This document shows positions 1-7,900 of a DNA stretch of 9,878 nt, in pieces. The notes under the pieces are model-generated. The model was not told where the DNA came from. It did no database searches and saw only the letters and a list, made by a program, of their open reading frames with translations. The stretch comes from Pseudomonadota bacterium (GTDB lineage: Bacteria; Pseudomonadota; Gammaproteobacteria; Steroidobacterales; Steroidobacteraceae): positions 1 through 9,878 of the forward strand of contig QGUX01000120.1 of NCBI GenBank assembly GCA_003242275.1, given 5' to 3'. How positions within the stretch are numbered: position 1 is the first letter of the stretch; every line of letters begins with the position of its first letter. The position numbers and the translations under genes are program-made.

Positions 1-2378
1 CCCTCGTAGGCCTTGATCACGTCGCCGAAGGTGGCCTGGTTGGAGTAGGTGGTTCCGAACAGGTTCAGCGGCTTGCAACCATCACCCAGCGCGGCCAGCT
101 CCGCCGGGCTGGTCAGCGGCCTGCCCTGCCCGTTCAGCAGCGGGATGGAATCCCGGGTGATGCGGCAGATCGGCGTGCCGTAGGTCGGCGAGTCCGGGCG
201 ATCGTCGATCACCGCGTCGAGCGCGAAGGCCATGCGCAGGTTGGTGGCCACGTTGTGCTGCATCGAGCGGCTGTTGGTGGCGCCGTACTGGTAGTACACG
301 TCCCAGCGCCAGTCGCTGCCGAAGCGGCCACGCAGGCCCAGCGTGGCCGAGTAGGTGTCGGACTTCTGCTCGGTCCAGCGCTGGATCTGCGGATCCCACA
401 GCTTGCGGATGGCGGTCATGTTGGTGCACGGATTGGCGCCATAGAGCTGCTGCACGCCCAGGTTGCCCTGGCCCGCGGTGCCGCTGTTGCCGAAGTTGCT
501 CTGCACCGCGTGCAGCGCCTCGGGGCTCAGGTTGTACAGGAACGCATAGGCGTTGCGGCCGAGCTGCGGCAGCACCAGCGGCGTGCCGTCGAAGGAGCGC
601 AGCAGCTCCACGCTCTCGAGCAGCCAGAAGTCATTGGGATGCCACGGGGTCCAGAAGGTGCCGCCGTTCGGGTTGGCCGCCGACGGGGCCGCATAGGCGG
701 CATCGGTGAAGCGCACCCTGACCCACTTGCCGCGCGCGATCTGCTCGCCGGTATCCGGGTCCCTCGCCCAGCCGTCGAAGTCGTCCGAGGGCGGGTTCGG
801 CGAGACGCTCACGGGCATCCAGTACGGCCAGGAGATGCCGCGGCCCGCGTTGATGATCTGGCCACCGGGGGTGGTGTAGTTGCTCCAGGCGGGCGTGTAG
901 GGCACGCCGCCGGGACCGAGGCCGTTGCCGGAGCTGAAGCCCGCGTTCGCCGCCTGCGCCGGCAGGCGCAGGAACGCGGCGAGCTGCGGCAGGTTGTTGC
1001 TGAACTGCGAGGAACGCACGGCATTGTCCGGCGGATAGGGCATGCCGTCGATCGTCTGCAACGAGCTGAACGGCGAGGATCCGGCGAAGACCTGCGTGTA
1101 GTAGAGCAGCGAACCCACCGGCGCGAACGAGCTGGCCTGGCCCTGCGTGTCGAAGCGCGCGCAGTACGTGCCCGTGGTCTGCAGGTTGCGGTTGTCGGAA
1201 TCCGTGCGGGCATAGCGGGCCTGCAGGTAGCCCGTGGTGCGCTCGGTGAAGTTGTATTCGAAGTTGGTGAAGAAGACCTTGCGCTCGTTGCTGGGCTGCA
1301 GCGGACGCGTGCTGGTCACGGGCGCGCCGGAACCGTTGATTGCGGACGTGGCGGCACCACCCCGGAAGCCGTAGGGGTACTCGAAGCCACCGGCGCCCAT
1401 GGGATCGAAGCGGAAGCCGGAAGTGATGTCGGCGTCATTGTGGTAGATGGCGCCCTCGGACCAGCGCTGCTCGTAACGCACGTTGGCCGTCTCGAACCGG
1501 GCCGGCATGCCCTCGTATCCGAACAGGGGCTGGTTGGCGGCCTCCAGGTCCGACTGGCTGCCCGAGCTGTTGGTGAACAGTTCGCGCGAGGCGGCGCACC
1601 AGTCGCGCGCCGCGGCGCAGTTGCGGATCGCACCGGTCTTCTGGTACTCGGCGCTGAAAACCACGTGGCCGCGGCCGCTGAACAGGGGCAGGCCGCCCGA
1701 CAGCGAGAACTGCGGGCTCGCGCCGTCACCCTCCTCGGTGGTGAGGTAGCTGGCGTCGAACTTGATGCCCTGCAGGCGGCGGTTCAGCACCACATTCACC
1801 ACGCCGGCCATGGCGCCCGAGCCATAGGTCGCGGAAGCACCGCCGGTGACCACGTCCATGCGCTCGATCAGCGAGGCGGGAATCGTGTTCATGTCGACCA
1901 CGTCCGCCTGGTTGGAGGTGGAGACCACGCGGCGTCCGTCCACCAGCGTCAGCGTGCGCGAACCGAAGGTGGGGTCGAGGCCGCGCAGGTTGGCGATGGT
2001 GTTGCCGATGAAGTAGGAACCACGGTCCAGCGTGTCCATGCCGCCACCGCCGAAACCGGCCTGGTTGTCGCCGATCATCGTGGGGGTGTAGGTGGAGAGG
2101 TTCTGCGGCACGAGCTGCGTGAGCGCATCGGCGAGGTTCACGATGCCCAGGCGCTGCAGTTCCTCGCCCGAGATCGACGTGACCGGATTGGCCGAGGTGA
2201 CGTTCGGGGACTGGATGCGCGTTCCCGTGACCTGCACCTCCTGCAGTTCCTCTTCTTCTTCCTCGTCTGTCGCCTGCGCGGCCTGCGAAACAGGGAAAGC
2301 GCCCAGCAGTACGGCAGCACCGAGGCAGGCAACTACCGACGCGCGCACGAGCGGCGCAAACGGAGCGTTCTTTGACAC
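1..2378 (-). CDS. TonB-dependent outer-membrane receptor, C-terminal part beyond window
   Basis: Predicted ligand-gated outer-membrane beta-barrel that imports a bound substrate using TonB/ExbBD energy. The reading frame is open for 792 codons and leaves the window before any stop. The GTG start is chosen because a GGGGGG tract lies 7 nt upstream and a signal peptide follows: basic start, hydrophobic core around residues 13-30, and AxA-type cleavage near SQAAQA (residues 31-36). Next come an acidic run of six Glu (39-44), a TonB-box-like EVQVTG and a plug domain with NLRGL, LVDGRRV and GGASATYGSGAMAGVVN. The barrel then begins, with long loops rich in Trp, Pro and Gly. No STN signalling domain or carboxypeptidase-like extension fits between the signal peptide and the TonB box. 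It is paralogous to the receptor at 4968-8888; by alignment with that protein roughly 550 residues are missing. It lies downstream of the lipoprotein gene, past a hairpin. Family assignment is sure; substrate unknown. Confidence 0.93.
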   Translation of the reverse strand, partial: MSKNAPFAPLVRASVVACLGAAVLLGAFPVSQAAQATDEEEEEELQEVQVTGTRIQSPNVTSANPVTSISGEELQRLGIVNLADALTQLVPQNLSTYTPTMIGDNQAGFGGGGMDTLDRGSYFIGNTIANLRGLDPTFGSRTLTLVDGRRVVSTSNQADVVDMNTIPASLIERMDVVTGGASATYGSGAMAGVVNVVLNRRLQGIKFDASYLTTEEGDGASPQFSLSGGLPLFSGRGHVVFSAEYQKTGAIRNCAAARDWCAASRELFTNSSGSQSDLEAANQPLFGYEGMPARFETANVRYEQRWSEGAIYHNDADITSGFRFDPMGAGGFEYPYGFRGGAATSAINGSGAPVTSTRPLQPSNERKVFFTNFEYNFTERTTGYLQARYARTDSDNRNLQTTGTYCARFDTQGQASSFAPVGSLLYYTQVFAGSSPFSSLQTIDGMPYPPDNAVRSSQFSNNLPQLAAFLRLPAQAANAGFSSGNGLGPGGVPYTPAWSNYTTPGGQIINAGRGISWPYWMPVSVSPNPPSDDFDGWARDPDTGEQIARGKWVRVRFTDAAYAAPSAANPNGGTFWTPWHPNDFWLLESVELLRSFDGTPLVLPQLGRNAYAFLYNLSPEALHAVQSNFGNSGTAGQGNLGVQQLYGANPCTNMTAIRKLWDPQIQRWTEQKSDTYSATLGLRGRFGSDWRWDVYYQYGATNSRSMQHNVATNLRMAFALDAVIDDRPDSPTYGTPICRITRDSIPLLNGQGRPLTSPAELAALGDGCKPLNLFGTTYSNQATFGDVIKAYE
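2179..2219 (-). repeat. 41-bp stretch identical in both receptor genes, copy in second receptor
   Basis: The 41 bp encoding the end of the TonB box and the start of the plug are identical to 8698-8738 with no mismatch, including synonymous positions. Flanking sequence diverges. A second 30-bp identical run lies within about 1983-2012 and matches the first receptor near 8503-8532. Confidence 0.85.
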
Positions 2379-2385
2379 CGTGATA

Positions 2386-2391
2386 CCCCCC
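2386..2391 (-). promoter_or_regulatory. Six-G ribosome binding site deciding the GTG start of the downstream receptor
   Basis: On the minus strand a GGGGGG tract lies 7 nt before the GTG at 2378. The paralogous receptor has the same tract 8 nt before its own GTG, and the surrounding TTGGGGGGTA is nearly identical in both. Conservation of this leader in two otherwise diverged genes supports both GTG starts. Confidence 0.6.
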
Positions 2392-2466
2392 AAGGTTTGT
2401 CGAATTCTTTCTGGTGCGGCCGGCGGGGGACTTCTGCAGGTCCACCGCGCACGATCGCCCGGAGGG

Positions 2467-2495
2467 AGTATATCTGGATATTGCAGGGGGAGAAA
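2467..2495 (-). promoter_or_regulatory. Candidate promoter for the second receptor (weak -35)
   Basis: In the 283-bp gap between the lipoprotein stop and the receptor start, the minus strand holds TATACT at 2472-2467, five of six matches to a sigma-70 -10 box. It sits in the only AT-rich patch of the gap (about 2467-2525). The -35 region about 17 bp upstream is poor (TTTCTC-like). A transcript from here would have a leader of about 80 nt. The other visible element in the gap is the hairpin at 2616-2656; I see no gene in it. Confidence 0.25.
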
Positions 2496-2615
2496 TTGAC
2501 GTGTACGGCAGTAATCTTTGGACAGACGCACAGCTATCACCACGCCCGCCGCTCTCCGAAATGCGGCAGCGTCCGGGGGTTGCCGGTCTGCCAGGCGTGT
2601 TGCGCAGACATCGCG

Positions 2616-2656
2616 CCTGCCTCCGGCGGCGGGACCGGGCCGCCGCCGGAGGCAGG
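2616..2656 (-). terminator. 17-bp GC-rich hairpin after the lipoprotein stop codon
   Basis: CCTGCCTCCGGCGGCGG at 2616-2632 pairs perfectly with 2640-2656 around a 7-nt loop. The stem can extend about three more pairs with one G-T wobble. It begins 5 nt after the lipoprotein stop (TAG at 2664-2662). No T tract follows on either strand, so it is not a canonical intrinsic terminator. It could be a U-tract-less terminator, an mRNA 3'-end protector, or a partial barrier lowering read-through into the second receptor. Confidence 0.6.
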
Positions 2657-2661
2657 TGCTG

Positions 2662-4944
2662 CTACTGCACGCGCTGCCTGATGAACACGAACTGCTGGCC
2701 CACCGGCACACCGTTGAGCGTGTCCTGCACGGTCATCGTGTCCGGGTCGCCCGCCGTCACCTGGAAGACCACCGGCGAGGTCGGGCGGTTGTCGAGCTGC
2801 GAGGCCGTGCCCGGGAAGCGCCCGCGGAAGCCCGGGGCGATCTGCGGCGTGGTCGGGCCGATGCCCAGGCCGCTGGGCGTGGTGTTCTTCGGCGCATAGT
2901 GCGGCAGGTCCGGTGTCCGCGCGAACACCAGGGCCGCGCCGGGATTGATGATGCCCGGCGTGCAGGTGAAGACGAACTGGTCGTTCGTCGCCGAACCCGC
3001 ATGCTTGGTCATCACGCCGCCCGACTGCGTGGAATCATCCGTCGGCAGCATGCACACATCCTGCAGGTTGCCCATGCCATTCACGCCGATGTGGAAGGCG
3101 TAGGTGCGCAGGCCGTCGTAGGCGAACATGCGGCGGTGGTCCTCCGACACCCACACGCCGGTCAGCTCCCCGGGCACCACTTCCGGCTCCGTCATCGTCC
3201 AGCGGCGCGTGGTGGTGACGCCACCGGCCGTGGCGGAAAACACCATCGACAGGGTGCCCAGGTCACCATTGCCCGAGAGGGTCACTTGCTGGGCGGTCAC
3301 CGTGCCGGTGGCCAGCGTCGGCATGGTGAAGAAGGGTCCGGTGGCCCGTTGCATGTCCACCGTCATGGTGAAGGCCGTGGCGTAGCCCGGCATGCCGGTG
3401 ATGCCGCGGCCGGCGGGATTGATGCTGGTCGACGTGAACACCGTGAAGGTGACGGTCTGCGCCACGGGGTCGTACGCGTAGAACCCGTGCGTCACGCCGC
3501 TGGACGCCGCCCAGTTGTTCCTCACCGAGATCGAGGCCGGGAAGGTCTCGTTCGGCGTATTCGCCTGGGTGCTGGCGGTGTTGGCGTTGATGCCGTAGAG
3601 GAAGGTTCCATCCTCGAAGAAGGTGAGGAACTCGCGCGGGCGCCCCCAGGGTCGCGGCGGGTCGGTGTCCTGCATGCCTTCGCGGGCGTCCATCTGGTAG
3701 GTGCCGACCAGTCGGTTCTCCGGTGGCGGAACCACCCGGCAGCGCACGTGGCGGTTGCGGAATGCCCACCAGTCCGATACCGACGGGTCGATCAGCAGCA
3801 CCGCGCTGCCGGTGGGCGCCAGGATGGCATTGTTCATGCCGGCCACGTTCGAGGTGGTATCGGCCGCCACATGGGCGTTGCCCGCCACCACGCAGTGCAT
3901 GCCCTCCGGCTGGCGCGCCACCACCAGCTCGTAGATGGCGCGCGAATTGGCCATCAGCGGCTCGGGGAAGGCGATCGTCGGCGGATTGTTGGCCGGCGTA
4001 GTGGCGGTGAACTCCGCCACCTCGAGCGTCTGCAGGTCCTCGCCTGTGAAATGGTCGCGCAGCGCCAGCGCCATGCCGCCGGCCGGCATCGTCATGGCCG
4101 GCGTGCCGTGGTACTGCACCGTGGTGGTCACCGTGAACGAGCAGGCATCGACGGTCACCGTCACCGGGCCGTCCGGCACGACCGTGGCGTCGGTCTTCGT
4201 GCTCGGGTTGCCCTGTGTCCAGAGCGCGTTGATGTTCTCGCCGCCCTCCGAGAACGAGGGCGTCTGCTGGAAGGTGCAGTAGTTGGTGATGGTTTCGCCG
4301 TTCACCACCGTGTCGGTGGTGGCGGTCACCTTGAAGCGGAACTGCGGCAGGCTGGTACCGCTGTCGAACAGCACCTTGGGAAAGGTCACGCCGGGCATGC
4401 CCGTGGCGTCGGCCTCGAGGATTTTGTCCTCGGTGGCGACCTTGACCTTCAGGTTGGGCAGCGCCTGCGCGGCCGGCGACAGGTTCACCGTGAGGTCGTA
4501 GCGCGGCACCGTCGCCTCGTCGTCCGTGCACACGATGGTCGGCGCGGGACCGTCGGAGCCGACCGTACCGGTGCCGTTGTTGACGGTGCAGATCTTGCCG
4601 TAGGGCTGCGCCCGCACGGTGATCGCGTACGGCGTACCCACCGTCAGCGAACCGAAGCTGAAGCCCACGGTCTCCTGCCCGCCCACGCCGTAGAAGCGGC
4701 ATTCGGCGGTCACCTGCCGTGACGGGTCCTCCGGATCCGCCGCGAAGCAGTTGGGTTCGCCGTTGTAGCTCAGCGCCAGGGGCCTCAGGCTTCCCAGGCC
4801 CGTGATCGTTCCCTTCAGCACCGCCGTCGGTTCCGGAAGCGCCGTGTGCGGATCATCGCGCACGTCCCTGATCGAATCGCAGGCGGCCAGCAGCGCGCCC
4901 GCCAGCAGCACCGCCGCCTGCACACGAATGTCCATGGTTCTCAT
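2662..4944 (-). CDS. Predicted lipoprotein of beta-sandwich-like repeats, 760 aa, receptor-associated
   Basis: Secreted, lipid-anchored protein of unknown function. The ATG at 4944 follows a G-rich Shine-Dalgarno (GGGGGAG) and is 23 nt after the stop of the upstream receptor, so the two are probably one operon; a second ATG at 4935 is possible. Residues 1-21 are a lipoprotein signal peptide with lipobox LLAAC (Cys22), followed by Asp23. Three related segments follow, each with a Y-x-V motif and a Cys pair: 41-140 (QPYGKICTVNNGTGTV, Cys119/Cys139), about 148-270 (Cys223/Cys268) and about 275-405 (QPEGMHCVVAGN, Cys351/Cys402). Segment one resembles the QPxGxxCTVxNGxGTV beta-sandwich repeat of many bacterial lipoproteins. 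The remainder (about 411-590 and 594-760) has motifs FLTFFEDGTF and HGFYAYD, resembling GTW/DGTY-type lipoprotein modules, then a second LTGVW start. It has no recognisable enzyme motif. Its place between two receptors suggests substrate capture or receptor assembly. The call of lipoprotein is firm; the role is inference. Confidence 0.85.
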   Translation of the reverse strand: MRTMDIRVQAAVLLAGALLAACDSIRDVRDDPHTALPEPTAVLKGTITGLGSLRPLALSYNGEPNCFAADPEDPSRQVTAECRFYGVGGQETVGFSFGSLTVGTPYAITVRAQPYGKICTVNNGTGTVGSDGPAPTIVCTDDEATVPRYDLTVNLSPAAQALPNLKVKVATEDKILEADATGMPGVTFPKVLFDSGTSLPQFRFKVTATTDTVVNGETITNYCTFQQTPSFSEGGENINALWTQGNPSTKTDATVVPDGPVTVTVDACSFTVTTTVQYHGTPAMTMPAGGMALALRDHFTGEDLQTLEVAEFTATTPANNPPTIAFPEPLMANSRAIYELVVARQPEGMHCVVAGNAHVAADTTSNVAGMNNAILAPTGSAVLLIDPSVSDWWAFRNRHVRCRVVPPPENRLVGTYQMDAREGMQDTDPPRPWGRPREFLTFFEDGTFLYGINANTASTQANTPNETFPASISVRNNWAASSGVTHGFYAYDPVAQTVTFTVFTSTSINPAGRGITGMPGYATAFTMTVDMQRATGPFFTMPTLATGTVTAQQVTLSGNGDLGTLSMVFSATAGGVTTTRRWTMTEPEVVPGELTGVWVSEDHRRMFAYDGLRTYAFHIGVNGMGNLQDVCMLPTDDSTQSGGVMTKHAGSATNDQFVFTCTPGIINPGAALVFARTPDLPHYAPKNTTPSGLGIGPTTPQIAPGFRGRFPGTASQLDNRPTSPVVFQVTAGDPDTMTVQDTLNGVPVGQQFVFIRQRVQ

Positions 4945-4947
4945 GTT

Positions 4948-4954
4948 CTCCCCC
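4948..4954 (-). promoter_or_regulatory. G-rich ribosome binding site of the lipoprotein gene
   Basis: The minus strand reads GGGGGAG just before AACATG, inside the 23-nt gap after the receptor stop. The spacing to the ATG at 4944 is short (3 nt from GGAG). Spacing to the ATG at 4935 is 12 nt, so the upstream ATG fits slightly better. Either start leaves the lipobox intact. Confidence 0.5.
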
Positions 4955-4967
4955 GCGAATTCTTCGG

Positions 4968-7900
4968 TCAGAACTGCATGCGTACGCCGAAGCGGTACGT
5001 GCGTCCCATGATGTCGTGGTAGCCCGCCGAGGCGCCGCTGATGCCGTCGCCGGTGAACGGCGGGCTCTTGTCGAACAGGTTGTTGATCGAACCGAAGACC
5101 TCGAACCTCCGCATGTTGCGGACCCTGAGGTTGTACGAACCGTTCAACGAGAAGTTCATGTACGGGTCGACGCGGTTGTTGTCGATGCTGCCGAACAGGT
5201 ACGCGCCGTTCTCGTCCTGGTACGCCGGGCAGTCCGGGTTGTCGCACCAGGTCTTGTCGATGGCCGCGCCGCCGATGTAGCGCGCCGACAGGCTCGCGGT
5301 CAGGTCGCCCGCCATGTAGGAGGCGATGATGTTGCCCACCCACTTCGGCGAGGGCTGGACACCCGGCACGAAGGTGCCGTTGCGGATCTGTCCGACCAGG
5401 TCGAGGTAGATGTAGCAGTTGAAGTCATCGAACCGCCCGCCGCGTGCCTCGCAGTTGGCCTGGGTGTTCTGCAGCGAGCTGTTCACCTGCACGCCCGAGG
5501 CCTCCAGCGCGCGGGTGCCGCGCACGGTGAACTGCATCCTGCCGGGCAGCGACTCGACGATGCGGTTCAGCGGGAACACATAGGACAGCGACACGTCGAT
5601 GCCGCGCCGCTGGTAGGGCAGCGAGTTCACCGGGCGCGCCGAGTTGTAGGAGACGATGTCCTGCAGGTTGCGGCTGCCGTCCGGATTGGTCGCGAAGGTG
5701 ATCTCGCGGCAGGGATAGCGGCCCAGGGCCTCGTCATAGAAGTCCCACTCGAACAGGCCGTTGATCGCGTCGATGTCGGGATTGCCCGGGTCGGGATCGC
5801 GGTTGCCGCTGCCCTCCCAGCAGCTGGTGATGTTGGCCGTGGTCGAGCCGATGAACGGGAAGGTGATGCCGTCCTTGACGCGGATGTTGTAGTAGTCCGC
5901 CGAGACGCGCATGCCCTGCGCCCAGCCGCCCGGCGAGAACACCATGCCCAGCGTCAGGGTGTTGCTCTTCTCCGGGTCCAGGTCCGGGTTGCCCACGCGC
6001 ACCTGGCCCCAGCGCTCGCGCCGCGCCTCGTCGCTGTACGGGTTGTATTCGCGCCAGGGATTGGTGCCGGCGAACTGGTCCGGCAGGCCCGGCTGCTGGA
6101 TGAACAGGTCGCGGTAGCCCGGCGCGCGCAGGTCGCGCGAGCGCGTCAGTCGCAGCCGCACCCAGTCGAATGGCTCGAAGATGGTCTGGAACTTCCAGTT
6201 CAGTACGTCCGTGGTGGCCGTCTCGCCGGTGGTGCCGGCACCGCCCTTGTTGCGGTAGGAGGACCAGCGCACGGCCGCGTTCACCGACCACAGGTTGATA
6301 CCCTCCTGGCCCGACACCAGCGGCAGGTTCAGCTCGGTGAACGCCTCGGTGACGCGCGTCTTGCCGCCGAAGGCATCCGACCACGCGCGGGCGAGGTCGG
6401 CGCGCTCGTAGTAGGACGCGGAGGCCTGGGTGCCGCCCTGCACCACCTTGTCCTCGCGCACGTCCAGGCCCATCGCCGCGGTCAGCGGTCCGGCCCAGCC
6501 CTCCCACAGCGTGCCGTTCAGCGAGAATGACAGGGTCTGCAGGCTGTTGTAGCCCTTCGAGAGGCTCTCGACGAAGGCGTAGTCGATCGCCTCCTGCTGT
6601 ACCCGGGCCGCGTCGAAGCCCGCGAAATGGTCGTAGCCGGAATAGTCGTAGCCGAAGATGTTGATCGGCCTGCAGTCCTCGGCCAGCCGCGCGAGCGCCT
6701 CCACGTCGGAGAGCGGCCGGCCCTGGTAGTCGATCACCGGCACGCCATCACGCGTGACGCGGCAGACCGGCTGGCCATAGGTGGGCGAACCCGGGCGGTC
6801 GTCGATGACCGCGTCCATGGCGAACGACAGGCGCAGCGTGGTGGGCACATCGTTCTGCCGCGACCTGCTGTCCGTGCGTCCGTACTGGTAGTAGACCTCC
6901 CAGCGCCAGTCCTCGCCGAAGCGGCCGCGCAGGCCGGCCACCGCGCGCCAGGGTTCCTGCACCTGGTGGGTCCACTGCTCCAGCTGCGGATTCCAGACCT
7001 TGCGCATGGCCGTGAAGCCCTGGCAGGGGCTGGGACCGTAGATGGTGTCCAGTCCCGAGCCGCCGCCGGCCGTGGAGCTGAAGCCGGCCAGCAGCCCGCC
7101 GGTCTGCTGGTCGATGATGGCGCCGTGGCTGCCGTCGCTGCCGAAGGCGCCGCGGACCTGCTCCAGCGCCTCCGGCGTCAGCGCATCGAGGAAGGCGTAG
7201 GAATTCCTGCCCAGGCCCGGCAGCTGCGCCGGCGTGCCCGGGTCCTCGAAGTCGGCCGTCAGCACGATGCCGGCCAGCACCCACCACTCATTGCCGGCGG
7301 GCGGGTTGTTCTTCACGTGGATCCAGATCGGCGTGCCGTTCGCGAAGGTGTAGGTCGGCGGCGAGGTGCGCGTGGCGCCCGAAGCGCCGTAGTCACCCGT
7401 CGTGCCGCCGGACACCCAGTACGGCGCCGCAAAGCCCGGCGCCGGCATGTTGCCGCCCGACCAGCCCAGCCACTGCCTGAAGTTCGCATTGCTGAACTGC
7501 GAGCCCGCAGTGATGGACTGCACCGGCGCGGGGTTCGGGTTGCCCGCGAACCACTCGTCGAAGTCCACCACGGGAACGGCGGGCCAGGTCGAACCGCCGC
7601 CGGTGATGGTCTCGCCCATGCTGGCCTTGGCGCCGAGCTGCGCGGCCGTGCCCTGCGAGTCGAAGCGCACGCAGTAGTTGCCCGTGGTGTAGCCGTTCTG
7701 GTTCAGCGACACGGTGCGCGAGTAGCTCGCCTCGAGGTAACCGGTGGTGCGCTCGGTGAAGTCGTATTCGAAATGCGTGAACAGCACCTTGCGGTCGGTG
7801 GAAGGACGGATGGGCGTCATCCACGTGGCGAGCGGGCCGTCGCCGTTCATCGCGTTCTGGCCCGTGCCGCCCCTGAAGCCCAGCGAGTATTCCTCCAGCG

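Noticed and set aside
4945..5343. N-terminal extension of the lipoprotein frame back to 5343
   Set aside because: The extension overlaps the receptor C-terminus on the same strand and would bury the lipoprotein signal peptide; the ATG at 4944 has a ribosome binding site and lipobox at the right distance.
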